DNA from: Candidatus Nanopelagicaceae bacterium
GTDB taxonomy: Bacteria; Actinomycetota; Actinomycetes; Nanopelagicales; Nanopelagicaceae
Length of the DNA: 64,000 nucleotides
Reading direction: 5' to 3'
Assembly (NCBI GenBank): GCA_018882885.1
Contig: VERG01000006.1
Span: 1-64,000 of the forward strand
Shown one piece after another: positions 26,107 to 37,246 of this stretch. Both the position numbers and the translations under genes were made by a program. The notes beneath the pieces were generated by a model that was given only the letters and a program-made list of their open reading frames with translations, ran no database searches and had not been told where the DNA came from. Each line of letters starts with the position of its first letter. Within the stretch, counting starts at the first letter, position 1.

Positions 26107-26925
26107 ATGGCCTCTACCTCAGGTTTCACAGTGACCTCATGGAACCTGTTGCATGGAATGGCGATTCCGCCGAACTCGACAACGCAATCACCATCCACAC
26201 TCGCAGAGGCGCTTTCCAAACTCCATGACTCAATCAACTCTGATGTCATTGCTTTGCAAGAGGTTGATGTGCAACAAATTAGATCAGGACATGGCAATCA
26301 AGTTAAAGAGGTTGCCGAGTTAATTGGCGCCAAGTATTGGGCCTTTGCACCTGCGATGTATGGAACTCCAGGTGAAAGGTGGCATGGTGTAAAAGATGAG
26401 ATGGTTTTTGATAATGAATCATCGCTACCAAATGATGCAATGTACGGCATCGGTATAGTGTCAAAGGTTCCTGTAAAGAGATGGCACCGCATTAATCTTG
26501 GCAAAGCACCTCTTGGAATGCCCTTGTTAGTCGCCGGAGAAAAGCGTCCTAATTTAATATATGTATCCGATGAACCAAGATCTGCTTTGGTTGCCGAGTT
26601 AGAAAATGGGATATCTGTGACCACTACCCATCTTTCTTTCGTACCAATTAAAAATGCGCTGCAGCTACGAAGGATTAGTAAATGGGTTGAACAACTTCCC
26701 GGTCTGCACATTATGACGGGAGATTTCAATCTGCCTTGGGGCTTAGGACCCAAAATCTCAGGGTGGCATGATTTAGCGGTCGGGCCCACCTATCCATCAT
26801 GGAAGCCCTCAATTGAATTTGATTACATAATGAGCAAAGAGTTAACACCGAAAGATGTCAAAGCGCAGATCCATGAGCATTATGGAATCAGTGATCACAG
26901 AGCAATCTCTGTAACCCTTCTTTAA
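26107..26925 (+). CDS. Endonuclease/exonuclease/phosphatase family hydrolase
   Basis: A 272-residue cytoplasmic EEP-fold protein. Motifs in order are SWNLLHG, ALQEVD, THLSF, GDFNLPW and the terminal SDHRA, so all metal and catalytic positions are present. ATG 26107 starts directly before the first strand; an earlier in-frame start at 26032 overlaps nudC and is not supported. The substrate (DNA, phospholipid or phosphoester) cannot be told. Divergent from nudC by 26 bases and tail-to-tail with the phage-like gene, overlapping by four bases. Confidence 0.88.
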   Translation: MASTSGFTVTSWNLLHGMAIPPNSTTQSPSTLAEALSKLHDSINSDVIALQEVDVQQIRSGHGNQVKEVAELIGAKYWAFAPAMYGTPGERWHGVKDEMVFDNESSLPNDAMYGIGIVSKVPVKRWHRINLGKAPLGMPLLVAGEKRPNLIYVSDEPRSALVAELENGISVTTTHLSFVPIKNALQLRRISKWVEQLPGLHIMTGDFNLPWGLGPKISGWHDLAVGPTYPSWKPSIEFDYIMSKELTPKDVKAQIHEHYGISDHRAISVTLL

Positions 26926-27464
26926 GCCACATCAACCTTTCGGCTCAAACTCTCTTTATGGGTATTGAAAATACTCAACAACTCATTGCGTTTGGCATCT
27001 GGCATTGTGAAACCTGCAGCGTAGGCAGACCAAGCCTTTAACTGATTGAGATTGGTGCAGCCATGAAGCCTAGAAATCAGCGCTTCCCAATCACTTTTGG
27101 TAAGTGGTTTGCGGGAGTTGGTGCGCTGAACTTTTGACATCTCTTCACGGCTTGGACGCTTGCCTTTAGTGGCAAAACCTAAGTTTGCTAAACATCTTCC
27201 AATGCTTGATGTCTCGCAGTTCTCGCTGGCGTTAGAACGGTTTACTGGAGAGCTACCTTCAATCTCGGTAGCAAAGCCAGTGGATTGTGGGCGCACATCC
27301 TCGGAGTTGGTGTAAGCCTCGGTGCGACAGATCCATTCGATTCGGCCATCGGGACGTTCTGTGCGTTGTAGATCAGTTAGCAATCTTCCCTGCGGATACT
27401 TTTGCCAAAATGCACGGATTCGGTTTTCAACTGGTTCGTAATCATTTAAGTTGAAGTAGCTCAT
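26922..27464 (-). CDS. Phage-type single-strand annealing (Erf/Rad52-like) protein
   Basis: A 180-residue protein resembling actinophage recombination proteins. After FWQKYPQGRLLTD and a beta-rich core (ICRTEAYTN, STGFATE) comes the hallmark ENCETSSIGRCLANLGF, followed by RPSREEM. The ETSSIGR-type helix is shared by Erf and Rad52-like annealing proteins. Residues after about 120 are basic and helical. The ATG overlaps the stop of the upstream gene (TAATG). There is no integrase, capsid or other phage gene nearby, so it looks domesticated. The superfamily call is from motif memory, not a search. Confidence 0.65.
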   Translation of the reverse strand: MSYFNLNDYEPVENRIRAFWQKYPQGRLLTDLQRTERPDGRIEWICRTEAYTNSEDVRPQSTGFATEIEGSSPVNRSNASENCETSSIGRCLANLGFATKGKRPSREEMSKVQRTNSRKPLTKSDWEALISRLHGCTNLNQLKAWSAYAAGFTMPDAKRNELLSIFNTHKESLSRKVDVA

Positions 27465-27961
27465 TATTGACCCACCGCCATCTGAAGCTCCTCTGCCATT
27501 ACAGAGGTAGGTGTCAATGTGCCGGCACGGAAAGCTTCGGTCAAAACCTCGCGCCCACCATTTAGAAAACGGGTCGCTATATATGCATCACGGGAGTTGA
27601 AGGTAATGAAATCCAATACCTCACCGGTGCGCTTGTAGATTGCCTTGCCTTCCACATTGGTGACGGAGTCCATAACATGTTTGCGGAAGGATTCGCGAAC
27701 TGATTCAACAATCTCATACTCGTAATTACTTTTTACCCACTGGGTAAAAGCTTTTTCATTTAAAACCTCAGGGGTATTGCGAGGTTGAATTAAGGAGACC
27801 TTTGCAATCTCCTCACCCTCTAAAGCAGCCTTGGCAGAGTCTGCGCCAACCTCTTCGAGAGCAGCTGCAAACTCACGCCTTAAACGATCTTTGGCTTCCT
27901 TTGCGGCATCGGCAATTAAGGTAATTGCCGAGAGTTGAAATGCGAGCTCTCTTAGATTCAT
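27464..27961 (-). CDS. Phage-like protein, partner of the annealing protein
   Basis: A 165-residue, largely helical acidic protein (start MNLRELAFQLSAI, then a charged helix with AAKEAKDRLRREF) followed by a short beta part (GEEIAKVSLIQPR). Proteins of this shape stand next to recombination genes in actinophages, as I recall. Function unknown. GGAGG seven bases before ATG 27961 supports the start. It is translationally coupled to the annealing-protein gene. It lies 95 bases downstream of typA, with a weak CCGC/GCGG hairpin and T4 (28020-28034, read on the minus strand) in between. Confidence 0.6.
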   Translation of the reverse strand: MNLRELAFQLSAITLIADAAKEAKDRLRREFAAALEEVGADSAKAALEGEEIAKVSLIQPRNTPEVLNEKAFTQWVKSNYEYEIVESVRESFRKHVMDSVTNVEGKAIYKRTGEVLDFITFNSRDAYIATRFLNGGREVLTEAFRAGTLTPTSVMAEELQMAVGQ

Positions 27962-28056
27962 GTGGACCCTCCTGCTGGTTTCTTGATGCAGGTGAGTACA
28001 CAGCCGACCACTGACAAAACCGCTTTTTATGCGGCAAAACGGCGTGTCTGAAGGGT

Positions 28057-29967
28057 TTAGCCCTCTTGGTTCGCCTTCTTGGCCTTGGAGGTCAGGCGCG
28101 AGCGCTCATTTTGATCCAATACAACTTTGCGGATGCGCACATTTACTGGTGTTACCTCAACACACTCATCTTCGCGGCAGTACTCCAAAGCCTGTTCCAA
28201 GTTAAGAATCTTGGGCGGAATCAAACGCTCATTTTCATCGGAACCTGATGCACGCATGTTGGTGAGCTTCTTCTCACGAACAATATTTACATCCATATCC
28301 TCTGGACGAGAGTTTTCGCCAATCACCATACCTTCATAAACATCGGCACCAACCTCAGCGAAGATTGTGCCGCGCTCTTGTAATCCGAAGATGGCGTAAG
28401 AGGTCGCAGCTCCGGCACGATCTGAAACAAGTGAACCGGTATTGCGGGTGCGAAGTTCGCCATTCCATGCTTCATAACCATCAAAGACATGGTGCAAGAG
28501 TCCGGTACCACGGGTTTCAGTTAAGAACTCAGTACGGAAACCAATAAGACCACGTGATGGAACTTTGAAATCCATTCTGATCCAACCAGTACCGTGATTC
28601 ACCATCTGTTCCATGCGACCTTTTCGCAAAGCCATTAGCTGAGTGATTACACCTAAGTAATCCTCTGGTGCATCAATAGTGAGCCGCTCCATTGGTTCGT
28701 GGAGTTTTCCATCAATCATTTTGGTAACTACTTGTGGTTTACCAACTGTTAACTCAAAACCTTCGCGACGCATCATTTCAACTAGAACTGCGAGTTGTAA
28801 CTCTCCGCGTCCCTGAACTTCCCAGGTATCTGGACGATCGGTGTTCATAATTCGCAGAGAAACGTTGCCGACTAGCTCTGAATCCAAACGGTTCTTAACT
28901 AGGCGCGCAGTTAATTTCTTGCCAACACGTCCAGCTAGTGGTGAGGTATTGATACCAATTGTCATCGAAATGCTTGGCTCATCAACGGTGATAAGTGGCA
29001 GCGGGTGTGGATTTTCCGCATCAGCCAAGGTTTCCCCAAGTGTGATGGTTTCGATACCAGCTACCGCGATGATGTCTCCGGGACCTGCTTCAGTAGCAGG
29101 AACGCGCTCGAGACCCTCAGTCATCATGAGCTCGGAGATCTTTACCTTTTCTTGACTGCCATCTGTCTTAATCCAAGAAACCATCTGACCTTTTTTGATA
29201 ACACCTTCATGAACTCGGCATAGTGCTAGGCGACCAAGATAGGGAGATGAATCAAGGTTGGTTACATGGGCTTGTAGTGGCGCACCCTCGTGATACTGAG
29301 GTGCAGGAATAGTTTTGAAAATAACATCAAAGAGCACATCAAGATTTTCCGCATCTGGCATACCGCCATCCGTCGGACGATTCAACGACGCGCGTCCCGC
29401 TTTTGCCGAGGTATAAACGATCGGGAAATCAATCTGCTCTTCTGTGGCATCGAGATCTAAGAACAATCCGTAAGCCTCATCAACCACTGCTGCAATTCGA
29501 GCATCAGGGCGATCAACCTTGTTGATGATTAAAATAACGGGAAGATTCTTTTGCAAAGCCTTGCGAAGTACAAAGCGGGTTTGAGGCAACGGACCTTCTG
29601 AAGCATCAACAAGAAGTGCAACTCCATCAACCATTTCAAGTCCGCGCTCTACCTCGCCACCAAAATCGGCGTGGCCCGGGGTATCGATAATGTTAACGAT
29701 GGTGTTGCCGCGCTTGACTGCGGTGTTCTTAGCAAGAATCGTAATTCCCTTTTCACGCTCAAGATCCATTGAATCCATAACGCGATCTTGAGACTCAGAT
29801 TGATCCTTGTGTGCCGCGAAAGCACCTGATTGCCACAACATGGCATCAACCAGAGTAGTTTTGCCGTGGTCAACGTGAGCGATGATTGCGATATTACGTA
29901 GCTCTTCGCGGCTTTTCAGCGCTAAGCCCTCTAAATGTGGTGATTTAGAACCAGTTGTTTTAGACAT
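28057..29967 (-). CDS. typA: Translational GTPase TypA/BipA
   Basis: A 636-residue translational GTPase acting on the ribosome under stress or low temperature. The G domain shows [12 protein letters not shown], the switch [13 protein letters not shown] and [12 protein letters not shown]-like domains II and V and the BipA C-terminal region ([11 protein letters not shown]) follow. Length is normal. Its start overlaps the ychF stop by eight bases, so the two GTPase/ATPase genes are coupled. ATG 29967. Confidence 0.97.
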   Translation of the reverse strand: MSKTTGSKSPHLEGLALKSREELRNIAIIAHVDHGKTTLVDAMLWQSGAFAAHKDQSESQDRVMDSMDLEREKGITILAKNTAVKRGNTIVNIIDTPGHADFGGEVERGLEMVDGVALLVDASEGPLPQTRFVLRKALQKNLPVILIINKVDRPDARIAAVVDEAYGLFLDLDATEEQIDFPIVYTSAKAGRASLNRPTDGGMPDAENLDVLFDVIFKTIPAPQYHEGAPLQAHVTNLDSSPYLGRLALCRVHEGVIKKGQMVSWIKTDGSQEKVKISELMMTEGLERVPATEAGPGDIIAVAGIETITLGETLADAENPHPLPLITVDEPSISMTIGINTSPLAGRVGKKLTARLVKNRLDSELVGNVSLRIMNTDRPDTWEVQGRGELQLAVLVEMMRREGFELTVGKPQVVTKMIDGKLHEPMERLTIDAPEDYLGVITQLMALRKGRMEQMVNHGTGWIRMDFKVPSRGLIGFRTEFLTETRGTGLLHHVFDGYEAWNGELRTRNTGSLVSDRAGAATSYAIFGLQERGTIFAEVGADVYEGMVIGENSRPEDMDVNIVREKKLTNMRASGSDENERLIPPKILNLEQALEYCREDECVEVTPVNVRIRKVVLDQNERSRLTSKAKKANQEG

Positions 29968-31033
29968 TGAATCTGAACTCCACTACATCTCCATCACGCA
30001 TTATGTACTCCTTGCCTTCCATTCTGACCTTTCCTTTTGCTCTGGCTTCATTCATCGAGCCCGCAGCAACGAGATCATCAAATGAAATAACTTCGGCTTT
30101 GATAAAGCCTTTTTGAAAGTCGGTATGAATTACTCCAGCCGCCTCTGGTGCGGTGTCACCTTTGTGAATTGTCCACGCGCGGGCCTCTTTAGGTCCGGCG
30201 GTTAGATAGGTTTGCAATCCCAAAGTTGTGAAGCCAACGCGAGCTAAGGTTGCTAAACCTGGCTCCTCTAAACCAATTGATTTGAGAAGCTCTAACGCTT
30301 CAGCATCATCTAGCTCGGAGAGCTCTGCCTCTGTTTTTGCATCAAGAAAAATCGCCTCTGCTGGCGCTACTAAATCCGACAACTTTTTGCGCAGCGCTGG
30401 ATCGGCCAACTCTGCGGCATCAACGTTAAATACATAAAGGAATGGTTTTGCGGTCAACAAACCTAACTCTTTAACAAGAGAGAGATCTACATCAGATTGG
30501 GATAACAGCTTGCCATCTGCGATTACCTTTTCGGCGGCCTTGACCGCTTCCAAGACAGCAGCCCGCTCTTTGTTCTGTCTAGCCTCTTTTTCAATTCTTG
30601 GGATAGCTTTTTCAATAGTTTGTAGATCTGCGAGTTGGAGCTCAGTATTAATAGTTTCGATATCACTAGCAGGATCGACGCGACCATCAACATGAACTAC
30701 ATCGCCATCACTAAAGACACGGATGACCTGACAGATAGCATCGCTTTCTCGGATATTGGCGAGGAATTTATTTCCTAGGCCAGCACCTTCAGATGCGCCT
30801 TTTACAATTCCGGCAATATCAACAAAGGAAACCGCGGCCGGGATGATCTTTTCTGAGCCAAAGATTTTGGCCAGATCCTCGAGACGGGAATCAGGTACGC
30901 CAACAACTCCGACATTGGGCTCGATGGTGGCAAACGGGTAGTTGGCCGCCAGAACATTGTTCTTGGTCAGAGCGTTAAAGAGGGTCGATTTTCCGACATT
31001 CGGCAGACCGACGATTCCAATAGAGAGGCTCAC
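29960..31033 (-). CDS. ychF: Ribosome-binding ATPase YchF (OLA1 family)
   Basis: A 357-residue TRAFAC-class P-loop protein. [14 protein letters not shown] and [17 protein letters not shown] are visible, and the usual G4 NKxD is replaced by FNVDAAEL, the change that gives YchF its ATP preference. A coiled-coil insertion and a C-terminal TGS domain ([40 protein letters not shown] region) complete it. GTG start. Divergent from rmuC. Confidence 0.97.
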   Translation of the reverse strand: MSLSIGIVGLPNVGKSTLFNALTKNNVLAANYPFATIEPNVGVVGVPDSRLEDLAKIFGSEKIIPAAVSFVDIAGIVKGASEGAGLGNKFLANIRESDAICQVIRVFSDGDVVHVDGRVDPASDIETINTELQLADLQTIEKAIPRIEKEARQNKERAAVLEAVKAAEKVIADGKLLSQSDVDLSLVKELGLLTAKPFLYVFNVDAAELADPALRKKLSDLVAPAEAIFLDAKTEAELSELDDAEALELLKSIGLEEPGLATLARVGFTTLGLQTYLTAGPKEARAWTIHKGDTAPEAAGVIHTDFQKGFIKAEVISFDDLVAAGSMNEARAKGKVRMEGKEYIMRDGDVVEFRFNV

Positions 31034-31078
31034 AAGGGGTAGAGCCTAACCTTGATTGTCAGTGCTTCCTGCCACGAT

Positions 31079-32236
31079 ATGGCCATGAACGGTGCGTTGT
31101 ATCTCATCATCGGGCTCTTGATCGGATTAGCGGTCGGCCTGGTTATCGGAGTTATTCGACTCAACAGCGAAAAGGGCAAGGTTGCTCTACTCAACTCCCA
31201 AATCGATGTAATGCGTGAAGAAGAAAACCGTCTCACCACCCTCAACGAACAGCTTCGCGCTGTCACTACCGGGATGGCGCAATTAACCACGCAGGCGCAA
31301 GAGGCGGAGCTCAAGCGCACCCGTGCGGAATCAGAGATGCGCACCCAAATTGAAAACATGAAGTTGGGCAATGAGACATTGTTACGCGAAACCACAAAGC
31401 TCGCCGGCGCATTATCTAACTCGCAAACCCGCGGCAAATATGGTGAAGCACAACTAGAAACCCTTTTGGAAAATGCCGGATTAATTGAGAATGTACATTT
31501 CTTCAAACAGGATTACCGCACCACAGGTACCGATATCTCAAAGCCAGATATCAAGATAGCGGTTCCTGGTGGTAGCGAAATATTTATCGATTCTAAGTTT
31601 CCTTTTGATCGCTTTCTAGAAGCGGTTGTTGAAAAGGATCCTGCTGAGCGCGCTAGATTGATGCAGGCCCATGCCAAAGATTTGTTGGGGCATGTAAATG
31701 CACTTGCAAAGCGTGGGTATCAGGAGACCGGCAACTCCCCAGATTATGTAGTGCTTTTTGCCCCTTTTGAATCAATCCTCAGCGAAGCCTTGGATGTAGA
31801 GCCTCAACTTCTACATAAAGCCTTTGAGAAAAATGTAACTATCGCTACCCCAACCACAATGATGGCGCTTCTGCGCACCGTTGCTTATGTGTTTGGTCGC
31901 TCTGAGTTAGCCCGCAACGCCCAAGAGATTCAAGACTTGGCTGGTGAACTACTCAAGCGCATCGGCAAGGTGCATGGAAAGATTGAAACATTGGGTGATC
32001 GCATTAAATCCACGGAGCGCGCCTTCAATGATTTAATAAAAAGTGCCGAGGAAAATGTAATTAAACCAGCGCGAAAAATGGTAAAACTTGGTGCGCCATC
32101 CTCCAGCAAATTAAAAGCGCTTGAAGAGGTAGATGATGAACTGCGTCAGATCTCCCCAAAGGAGATAACCGCACCGGATTTATTTGATGGTGATGATGAT
32201 TTAGATGAAGGAGACTCTGATGAGCGGTCCAATTAA
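31079..32236 (+). CDS. rmuC: RmuC family DNA recombination protein
   Basis: About 385 residues: an N-terminal membrane helix (LYLIIGLLIGLAVGLVIG), a coiled coil of about 90 residues rich in Glu, Arg and Thr, then the PD-(D/E)xK-like RmuC core (GKYGEAQLE, FIDSKFPFDRF, YVVLFAPFES). The C-terminus is acidic. RmuC limits recombination at inverted repeats. ATG 31079 or 31085 fits the membrane segment better than an earlier in-frame start. Overlaps the DUF6542 gene by 17 bases. Confidence 0.92.
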   Translation: MAMNGALYLIIGLLIGLAVGLVIGVIRLNSEKGKVALLNSQIDVMREEENRLTTLNEQLRAVTTGMAQLTTQAQEAELKRTRAESEMRTQIENMKLGNETLLRETTKLAGALSNSQTRGKYGEAQLETLLENAGLIENVHFFKQDYRTTGTDISKPDIKIAVPGGSEIFIDSKFPFDRFLEAVVEKDPAERARLMQAHAKDLLGHVNALAKRGYQETGNSPDYVVLFAPFESILSEALDVEPQLLHKAFEKNVTIATPTTMMALLRTVAYVFGRSELARNAQEIQDLAGELLKRIGKVHGKIETLGDRIKSTERAFNDLIKSAEENVIKPARKMVKLGAPSSSKLKALEEVDDELRQISPKEITAPDLFDGDDDLDEGDSDERSN

Positions 32237-32615
32237 AGGTGCCGGCTTAACCAAGCCGGGAATAGTCATTTTGCAGTTTGTTTTCCTCGCTTTTGTAGCG
32301 TTGATTGAGATCTTTTTCCGCTCCAATGTTGGATTTGTTACCGGCTTTGCTATCTGGGGTTGCTACTACGGAGGTTTGGTCTATGGCCGAGCCGGCACTA
32401 CCTATGTGGCTGTAGTAAATCCACCAATCGCTTTTGGATTAGCAGCGATTCTTTTACTACCAACTGTTGGTGGAATTTCATTAAGCCCCACCAGATTAGG
32501 TGTGGATCTAGTTTCCGGATTGGCAAGCGTTGCACCATTTTTAATCTCAGGTGCTTTATATGGCTGGTGGAGTTACTTCAAAGAAAACAAAGCCTTACTT
32601 ACCCGCAGCGCGTAG
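32220..32615 (+). CDS. DUF6542 family small membrane protein
   Basis: A 131-residue membrane protein with four hydrophobic segments, the third in [14 protein letters not shown]. It resembles DUF6542 proteins found between xseA/ispH-type genes in Actinobacteria; function unknown. ATG 32220 is chosen because it is preceded by AAGGAG in the rmuC coding end. The final 21 bases overlap the ispH 3' end on the other strand. Confidence 0.72.
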   Translation: MSGPIKGAGLTKPGIVILQFVFLAFVALIEIFFRSNVGFVTGFAIWGCYYGGLVYGRAGTTYVAVVNPPIAFGLAAILLLPTVGGISLSPTRLGVDLVSGLASVAPFLISGALYGWWSYFKENKALLTRSA

Positions 32616-33548
32616 ATCTTTACGCAGCTCCGGCGGTATAGCAAAAAGTAAGTGCTCCTCTGATGCGGTCACCGTCTCCACATCCTCATATCCACGACGA
32701 GCCAGCTCTGCCAATAAATCCTTCACCAAAATCTCTGGCACTGAGGCACCGCTAGAAACTCCAATGGTTTCAACATTGTTAAACCATTCATCTTTAACCT
32801 CGCTAGCAAAGTCAATCAAGTGACCCGCCTTTGCACCGTACTCCAGCGCCACCTCCACTAAACGAACTGAGTTAGAGGAGTTGCGTGAGCCAACCACCAA
32901 GATTAGATCCGCTTGTGGGGCAATCTGCTTGATAGCAACCTGACGGTTTTGGGTGGCATAACAAATGTCATCAGATGGCGGATCCTGCAACTGCGGAAAA
33001 CGCTGCTTAAGAATCCCTACAGTCTCTAATGTTTCATCAACACTTAAAGTGGTTTGGGATAACCATGCCACTGGTCTGCTTGGATCAATCTCAACATTGC
33101 GGGCACCATCCAGGCCATCGATCAACTTCACATGTTCTGGTGCTTCACCAGCGGTGCCTTCGACCTCTTCATGCCCCTCATGACCAATCAACAAGATCTG
33201 CATGTCATCGGCGGCAAATCTCCTTGCCTCCTGATGCACCTTGGTAACCAATGGACATGTGGCATCAATGGTTTTTAAATTTCTGGAGGCCGCTTCTTGA
33301 TGAACCTTCGGCGATACGCCATGGGCCGAAAAGATAACGATTGCACCCTCAGGGACCTGATCGGTTTCATCTACAAATATCGCGCCCTTTTTCTCTAATG
33401 AGGAGACAACATGAATGTTGTGAACGATCTGTTTGCGAACATAGACCGGGGCCCCGTATAAATCCAGTGCTTTCTCGACGGTCACCACCGCTCTATCAAC
33501 ACCGGCGCAGTATCCGCGCGGCGCTGCCAAAAGCACTCGTTTAGCCAT
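32595..33548 (-). CDS. ispH: 4-hydroxy-3-methylbut-2-enyl diphosphate reductase
   Basis: The last step of the MEP isoprenoid pathway, making IPP and DMAPP. The 317-residue protein has the three cluster cysteines in PRGYCAGV (Cys14), DATCPLV and CYATQNRQ, and the active-site SAHGVSP and EEVEGT motifs. Length and order are normal. Divergent from xseA by 25 bases. Products feed the isoprenyl transferase at 38.9-39.7 kb. Confidence 0.97.
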   Translation of the reverse strand: MAKRVLLAAPRGYCAGVDRAVVTVEKALDLYGAPVYVRKQIVHNIHVVSSLEKKGAIFVDETDQVPEGAIVIFSAHGVSPKVHQEAASRNLKTIDATCPLVTKVHQEARRFAADDMQILLIGHEGHEEVEGTAGEAPEHVKLIDGLDGARNVEIDPSRPVAWLSQTTLSVDETLETVGILKQRFPQLQDPPSDDICYATQNRQVAIKQIAPQADLILVVGSRNSSNSVRLVEVALEYGAKAGHLIDFASEVKDEWFNNVETIGVSSGASVPEILVKDLLAELARRGYEDVETVTASEEHLLFAIPPELRKDLRAAGK

Positions 33549-33573
33549 AACCGCATCCTATTAGCATTGCGCC

Positions 33574-34800
33574 GTGCTCGAAACTTCAAGTGATAAGCCG
33601 GTGCCGGTGAGAGTTGTCTCAGAGGCCATCAGCGAGTACATAAATCGCCTCGGGCAAATCTGGGTTGAAGGTGAAATTGCACAGTTAAATGATCGAGCTG
33701 GTTCTGGCATGGTTTACATGCGGTTGCGTGACCCAAGTGTTGATATGTATTTGGAGGTCACCTGCCCACGTGGTGTTTTCAAAGCGATCTCACCATTGTC
33801 GGAAAATGCGCGGGTTGTTATTCACTCCAAAGTTAATTTTTATACCCCAACTGGAAAACTCTCTCTCAACGCCAAAGAGATAAGACAGGTTGGAGTTGGT
33901 GAACTCCTGGCTCGTCTTGAAGCACTTAAAAAAGTTTTAGCCGCTGAAGGTTTGTTTGCTGATGAGAGAAAGAAACCGCTGCCATTTCTTCCCAACAAGA
34001 TTGGTTTGATCTGTGGTCGGGCTAGCGCTGCTGAAAAAGATGTGAAGGAAAATGCCCGTCGCCGTTGGCCATCGGTTCGATTTGAAACTAGAGAGGTAGC
34101 GGTCCAAGGTGCAGATGCGGTAATTCAAGTTTCCAATGCTTTGCGGGAGTTGGATGCAGATCCAGAGATTGATGTCATCATCATTACTAGAGGTGGCGGC
34201 TCCTTCGAGGATCTGCTGCCATTTTCCGATGAGGGATTGGTCAGATTAGCCGCCTCCTGCACAAAGCCAATAGTCAGCGCAATTGGCCATGAACAAGACA
34301 CCCCACTTTTAGATTTAGTCGCCGATCTTCGGGCCTCTACCCCTACCGATGCGGCAAAGAGAGTGGTTCCAGATTTTCAAGAGGAGCAAACCAAAATCAA
34401 GAACCTGCGGGATCGCGCTGATCGAAAGATAAATGATTTGGTAGTCCTTGAGATGACCAAGATCGTTAACTTAATTCAGCGACCGGTGATGAAGGATCCA
34501 ATTGTTATGGTTACCTCGCGGGAAGAGATAGTTAAAGGTTTAAAGGCCCGTTCTCATATGAGTATGCACTCTCGATTAATCAGGGCTTATGACGAGGTTT
34601 CCCATATTGCAGCGCGGGTGCGCACCCTTTCCCCGCAGGCCACTTTGGATCGTGGTTATGCGGTGGTTCAAAAACCAGGTGGCGGGATTGTCACAGACCC
34701 GGCAGCGCTGAGCGCCGGCGAAGAGATTCGAATTCGATTAGCAAAAGGTGTGGCGGTTGCGACAGCTTCCGGCCCCGGCTCAGAAAAGAAAAGCGAGTAG
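33574..34800 (+). CDS. xseA: Exodeoxyribonuclease VII large subunit
   Basis: The 408-residue catalytic subunit of exonuclease VII. An N-terminal OB fold (IWVEGEIAQLNDRAGSGMVYMRLRD) is followed by the nuclease core with LICGRASAAEKD, IITRGGGSFEDLLPF and SAIGHEQDTPL, then a helical region and the conserved TLDRGYAVV. GTG start 33574. It precedes xseB by nine bases and probably shares its transcript. Confidence 0.96.
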   Translation: MLETSSDKPVPVRVVSEAISEYINRLGQIWVEGEIAQLNDRAGSGMVYMRLRDPSVDMYLEVTCPRGVFKAISPLSENARVVIHSKVNFYTPTGKLSLNAKEIRQVGVGELLARLEALKKVLAAEGLFADERKKPLPFLPNKIGLICGRASAAEKDVKENARRRWPSVRFETREVAVQGADAVIQVSNALRELDADPEIDVIIITRGGGSFEDLLPFSDEGLVRLAASCTKPIVSAIGHEQDTPLLDLVADLRASTPTDAAKRVVPDFQEEQTKIKNLRDRADRKINDLVVLEMTKIVNLIQRPVMKDPIVMVTSREEIVKGLKARSHMSMHSRLIRAYDEVSHIAARVRTLSPQATLDRGYAVVQKPGGGIVTDPAALSAGEEIRIRLAKGVAVATASGPGSEKKSE

Positions 34801-34809
34801 ATTACGAAT

Positions 34810-35022
34810 ATGGCCTCCAGCAATAAAGAAAATCTAAGTTACGAAGCGGCCCGTGATGAGTTGGCCAAAGTTGTTGCTGCCTTGGAGGCAGGAGGAGCCG
34901 GCTTGGAAGAGTCTCTGCAACTTTGGGAACGTGGCGAACAGCTTGCCGCAATCTGCCAAGAGTGGCTTGATGGGGCACGAGCAAAATTAGAGGCCGCCAA
35001 ATCTGAGGCAGAGAATCAGTAA
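34810..35022 (+). CDS. xseB: Exodeoxyribonuclease VII small subunit
   Basis: A 70-residue helical protein with the XseB pattern: [45 protein letters not shown]. It forms the multimeric small-subunit shell of exonuclease VII. It lies between xseA and the fumarase gene, two bases before the latter. Confidence 0.95.
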   Translation: MASSNKENLSYEAARDELAKVVAALEAGGAGLEESLQLWERGEQLAAICQEWLDGARAKLEAAKSEAENQ

Positions 35023-35024
35023 AA

Positions 35025-36680
35025 ATGCCAGAGTTTATTTATGAAGATCTTCTGCCAATTGGGCCGGACAACACTGAGTACCGTCTAATCAGCAATGAAG
35101 GTGTCTCAACCTTTGAAGCTGATGGCAAGAGTTTCCTAAAGGTTTCACCGGAGGCGATAAGAAACCTGACTCAGGTAGCGATTCATGACATCAACCATTA
35201 CCTGCGCTCCGCCCATCTCCAACAGTTAGCAAATATTCTCGATGATCCCGAGAGCTCACCAAATGATCGATTTGTTGCCTTGGATTTGTTGAAAAATGCC
35301 AACATCTCGGCGGGTGGGGTTTTGCCCATGTGTCAGGACACCGGCACCGCATTGGTAATGGGCAAAAAAGGCCAACAGGTTTTAACCTCTGAAAGAGATG
35401 AGGTCACAATCTCCCGTGGCATTTACGATGCCTACACCCAATTAAATCTGCGCTACTCCCAACTTGCGGCGGTAACTACTTGGGAGGAAAAAAACACTGG
35501 CAACAATCTGCCGGCCCAGATTGAGATTTACTCAGATTACGAGCATGCCGATGAGTACAACTTCTTATTTATCGCGAAGGGTGGCGGTAGCGCCAACAAA
35601 TCATTTCTCTATCAAGAGACCAAAGCGGTCCTTAACCCAACCGCATTTATAACCTGGCTCGAAGATAAGTTGCGTTCATTAGGAACAGCTGCCTGTCCGC
35701 CTTATCACTTAGCAATTGTTATTGGAGGCACCTCTGCAGAGTTCACCGCCAAGACCGCCAAGTTAGCCTCGACTAAATATCTGGACTCACTTCCTACTGA
35801 AGGAAATGCCAAGACCGGTCGCGCCTTCCGTGATCTGGCTCTGGAAAAAGAGGTCTTTGCGCTAACTCAAAAACTGGGAATCGGTGCGCAATTTGGCGGC
35901 AAGTACTTCTGCCACGATGTTCGAGTAATTCGCCTACCGCGCCATGGCGCATCACTGCCAATTTCCATCGCGGTCTCCTGCTCTGCAGATCGCCAGGCCA
36001 AAGCCAAGATCACAAAAGAGGGCGTGTTTATTGAGAAATTGGAGACCGACCCAGCCCATTTCTTGCCAGAAACCACAGACTCTCATCTGGATGACAATGT
36101 GGTGAGAATTGATTTAAACCAACCAATGGCCCAGATTCTCGCCGAGCTCTCCAAGCATCCTGTTAAGACCCGACTCTCATTGACTGGAACCTTGGTAGTT
36201 GCCCGCGATTTGGCACATGCAAAAATAAAAGAGTTAGTGGATGCTGGAAAACCTATGCCGGAGTACTTCAAAAAGTATCCGGTTTACTACGCCGGTCCTG
36301 CGAAGACCCCAACCGGTTATGCCTCGGGCTCTTTTGGTCCAACCACCGCAGGTCGTATGGATTCATATGTTGATTATTTCCAATCACTGGGCGGCTCTAT
36401 GGTGATGTTGGCAAAAGGCAACCGCTCAAAACAGGTAACGCAGGCTTGCGAGAAACATGGCGGCTTTTATCTTGGCTCAATTGGCGGACCAGCGGCGCGG
36501 TTGGCGCAGGACTGCATCAAAAAGGTTGAGGTCTTGGATTATGAAGAGCTTGGTATGGAGGCGATCTGGAAGATTGAGGTCGAAAACTTCCCCGCCTTTA
36601 TTGTTGTTGATGACAAAGGAAATGATTTCTTTGCCGACAATGGCAAGCCATTAACTATCGGGGTAAAGCCAGAGGTTTAG
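35025..36680 (+). CDS. fumA: Class I (iron-sulfur) fumarate hydratase
   Basis: A 551-residue oxygen-sensitive [4Fe-4S] fumarase of the TCA cycle. Cluster-binding cysteines are in [18 protein letters not shown] and KYFCHDVR. The C-terminal part carries [23 protein letters not shown], typical of single-chain class I enzymes. Some actinobacteria use a class II FumC instead; no class II gene is in the window. The start follows xseB immediately and the 3' end overlaps the transglycosylase-like gene by four bases. Confidence 0.95.
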   Translation: MPEFIYEDLLPIGPDNTEYRLISNEGVSTFEADGKSFLKVSPEAIRNLTQVAIHDINHYLRSAHLQQLANILDDPESSPNDRFVALDLLKNANISAGGVLPMCQDTGTALVMGKKGQQVLTSERDEVTISRGIYDAYTQLNLRYSQLAAVTTWEEKNTGNNLPAQIEIYSDYEHADEYNFLFIAKGGGSANKSFLYQETKAVLNPTAFITWLEDKLRSLGTAACPPYHLAIVIGGTSAEFTAKTAKLASTKYLDSLPTEGNAKTGRAFRDLALEKEVFALTQKLGIGAQFGGKYFCHDVRVIRLPRHGASLPISIAVSCSADRQAKAKITKEGVFIEKLETDPAHFLPETTDSHLDDNVVRIDLNQPMAQILAELSKHPVKTRLSLTGTLVVARDLAHAKIKELVDAGKPMPEYFKKYPVYYAGPAKTPTGYASGSFGPTTAGRMDSYVDYFQSLGGSMVMLAKGNRSKQVTQACEKHGGFYLGSIGGPAARLAQDCIKKVEVLDYEELGMEAIWKIEVENFPAFIVVDDKGNDFFADNGKPLTIGVKPEV

Positions 36681-37246
36681 TAGTAACGAGAGCGCTTAAA
36701 CTTTGCTAGCGCCTTGCAAGGTGTTTCATAACGAACATCGATGTAGTGCAGCCCCCAGGTAATTTGAGTTACCGGATTGGTGCGCCAATCTGTTCCGATG
36801 ATCTCCATTTTGGTCGCCGGCAAAGCTTGTGGAATACCATGGGCGCCGGTTCGCTTATTGCGAGCCTTGTAATTCCAATGGCTCTCTTTAGTCCACAAAG
36901 TATCTAGGCAGGAGAACTGGTACTTACCCCAGCCGTACTTCTCTTTGGCGATCTCCGCACCAACTTTGCGAGCGCCTTTGGCGGTTCTGGCCTGCTCTAC
37001 CTTTTTCATCATTACTGAAACCATCAACATATCCCAGGCCATAACGGTGGAGCGCTCATTCATCTCAAGCAAGGTAGGCCAGGTTGGCTCAGTCTCACCC
37101 GGTATGGCGGCTCGAAGATCAGCGACAGGGGTGGGAGCTAACTCGACCTCGACCGGAAGAGTTGGTTGGGCGTAAGCCACCTCGACTGAAGAGATAAAGA
37201 GGGTCGCGAAAGCAACGCTGGCAACAACAAGTCGTTGTCTAAGCAT
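36677..37246 (-). CDS. Secreted lytic-transglycosylase-like protein
   Basis: A 189-residue exported protein. A signal peptide ([19 protein letters not shown], ending AYAQ) is followed by a Pro-rich stretch and a C-terminal goose-lysozyme-like domain with [23 protein letters not shown]. The glutamate of KESHW is the presumed catalytic acid. It probably trims peptidoglycan. ATG 37246 places the signal peptide correctly and has GGAGG ten bases upstream; an earlier in-frame start at 37294 is less likely. The 235 bases upstream contain no gene that I can support. Confidence 0.83.
   Translation of the reverse strand: MLRQRLVVASVAFATLFISSVEVAYAQPTLPVEVELAPTPVADLRAAIPGETEPTWPTLLEMNERSTVMAWDMLMVSVMMKKVEQARTAKGARKVGAEIAKEKYGWGKYQFSCLDTLWTKESHWNYKARNKRTGAHGIPQALPATKMEIIGTDWRTNPVTQITWGLHYIDVRYETPCKALAKFKRSRYY

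Noticed and set aside
26922-27961. A prophage or integrated element around the annealing protein pair
   Set aside because: No integrase, terminase, capsid gene, tRNA target or flanking direct repeats; the neighbours are core genes.
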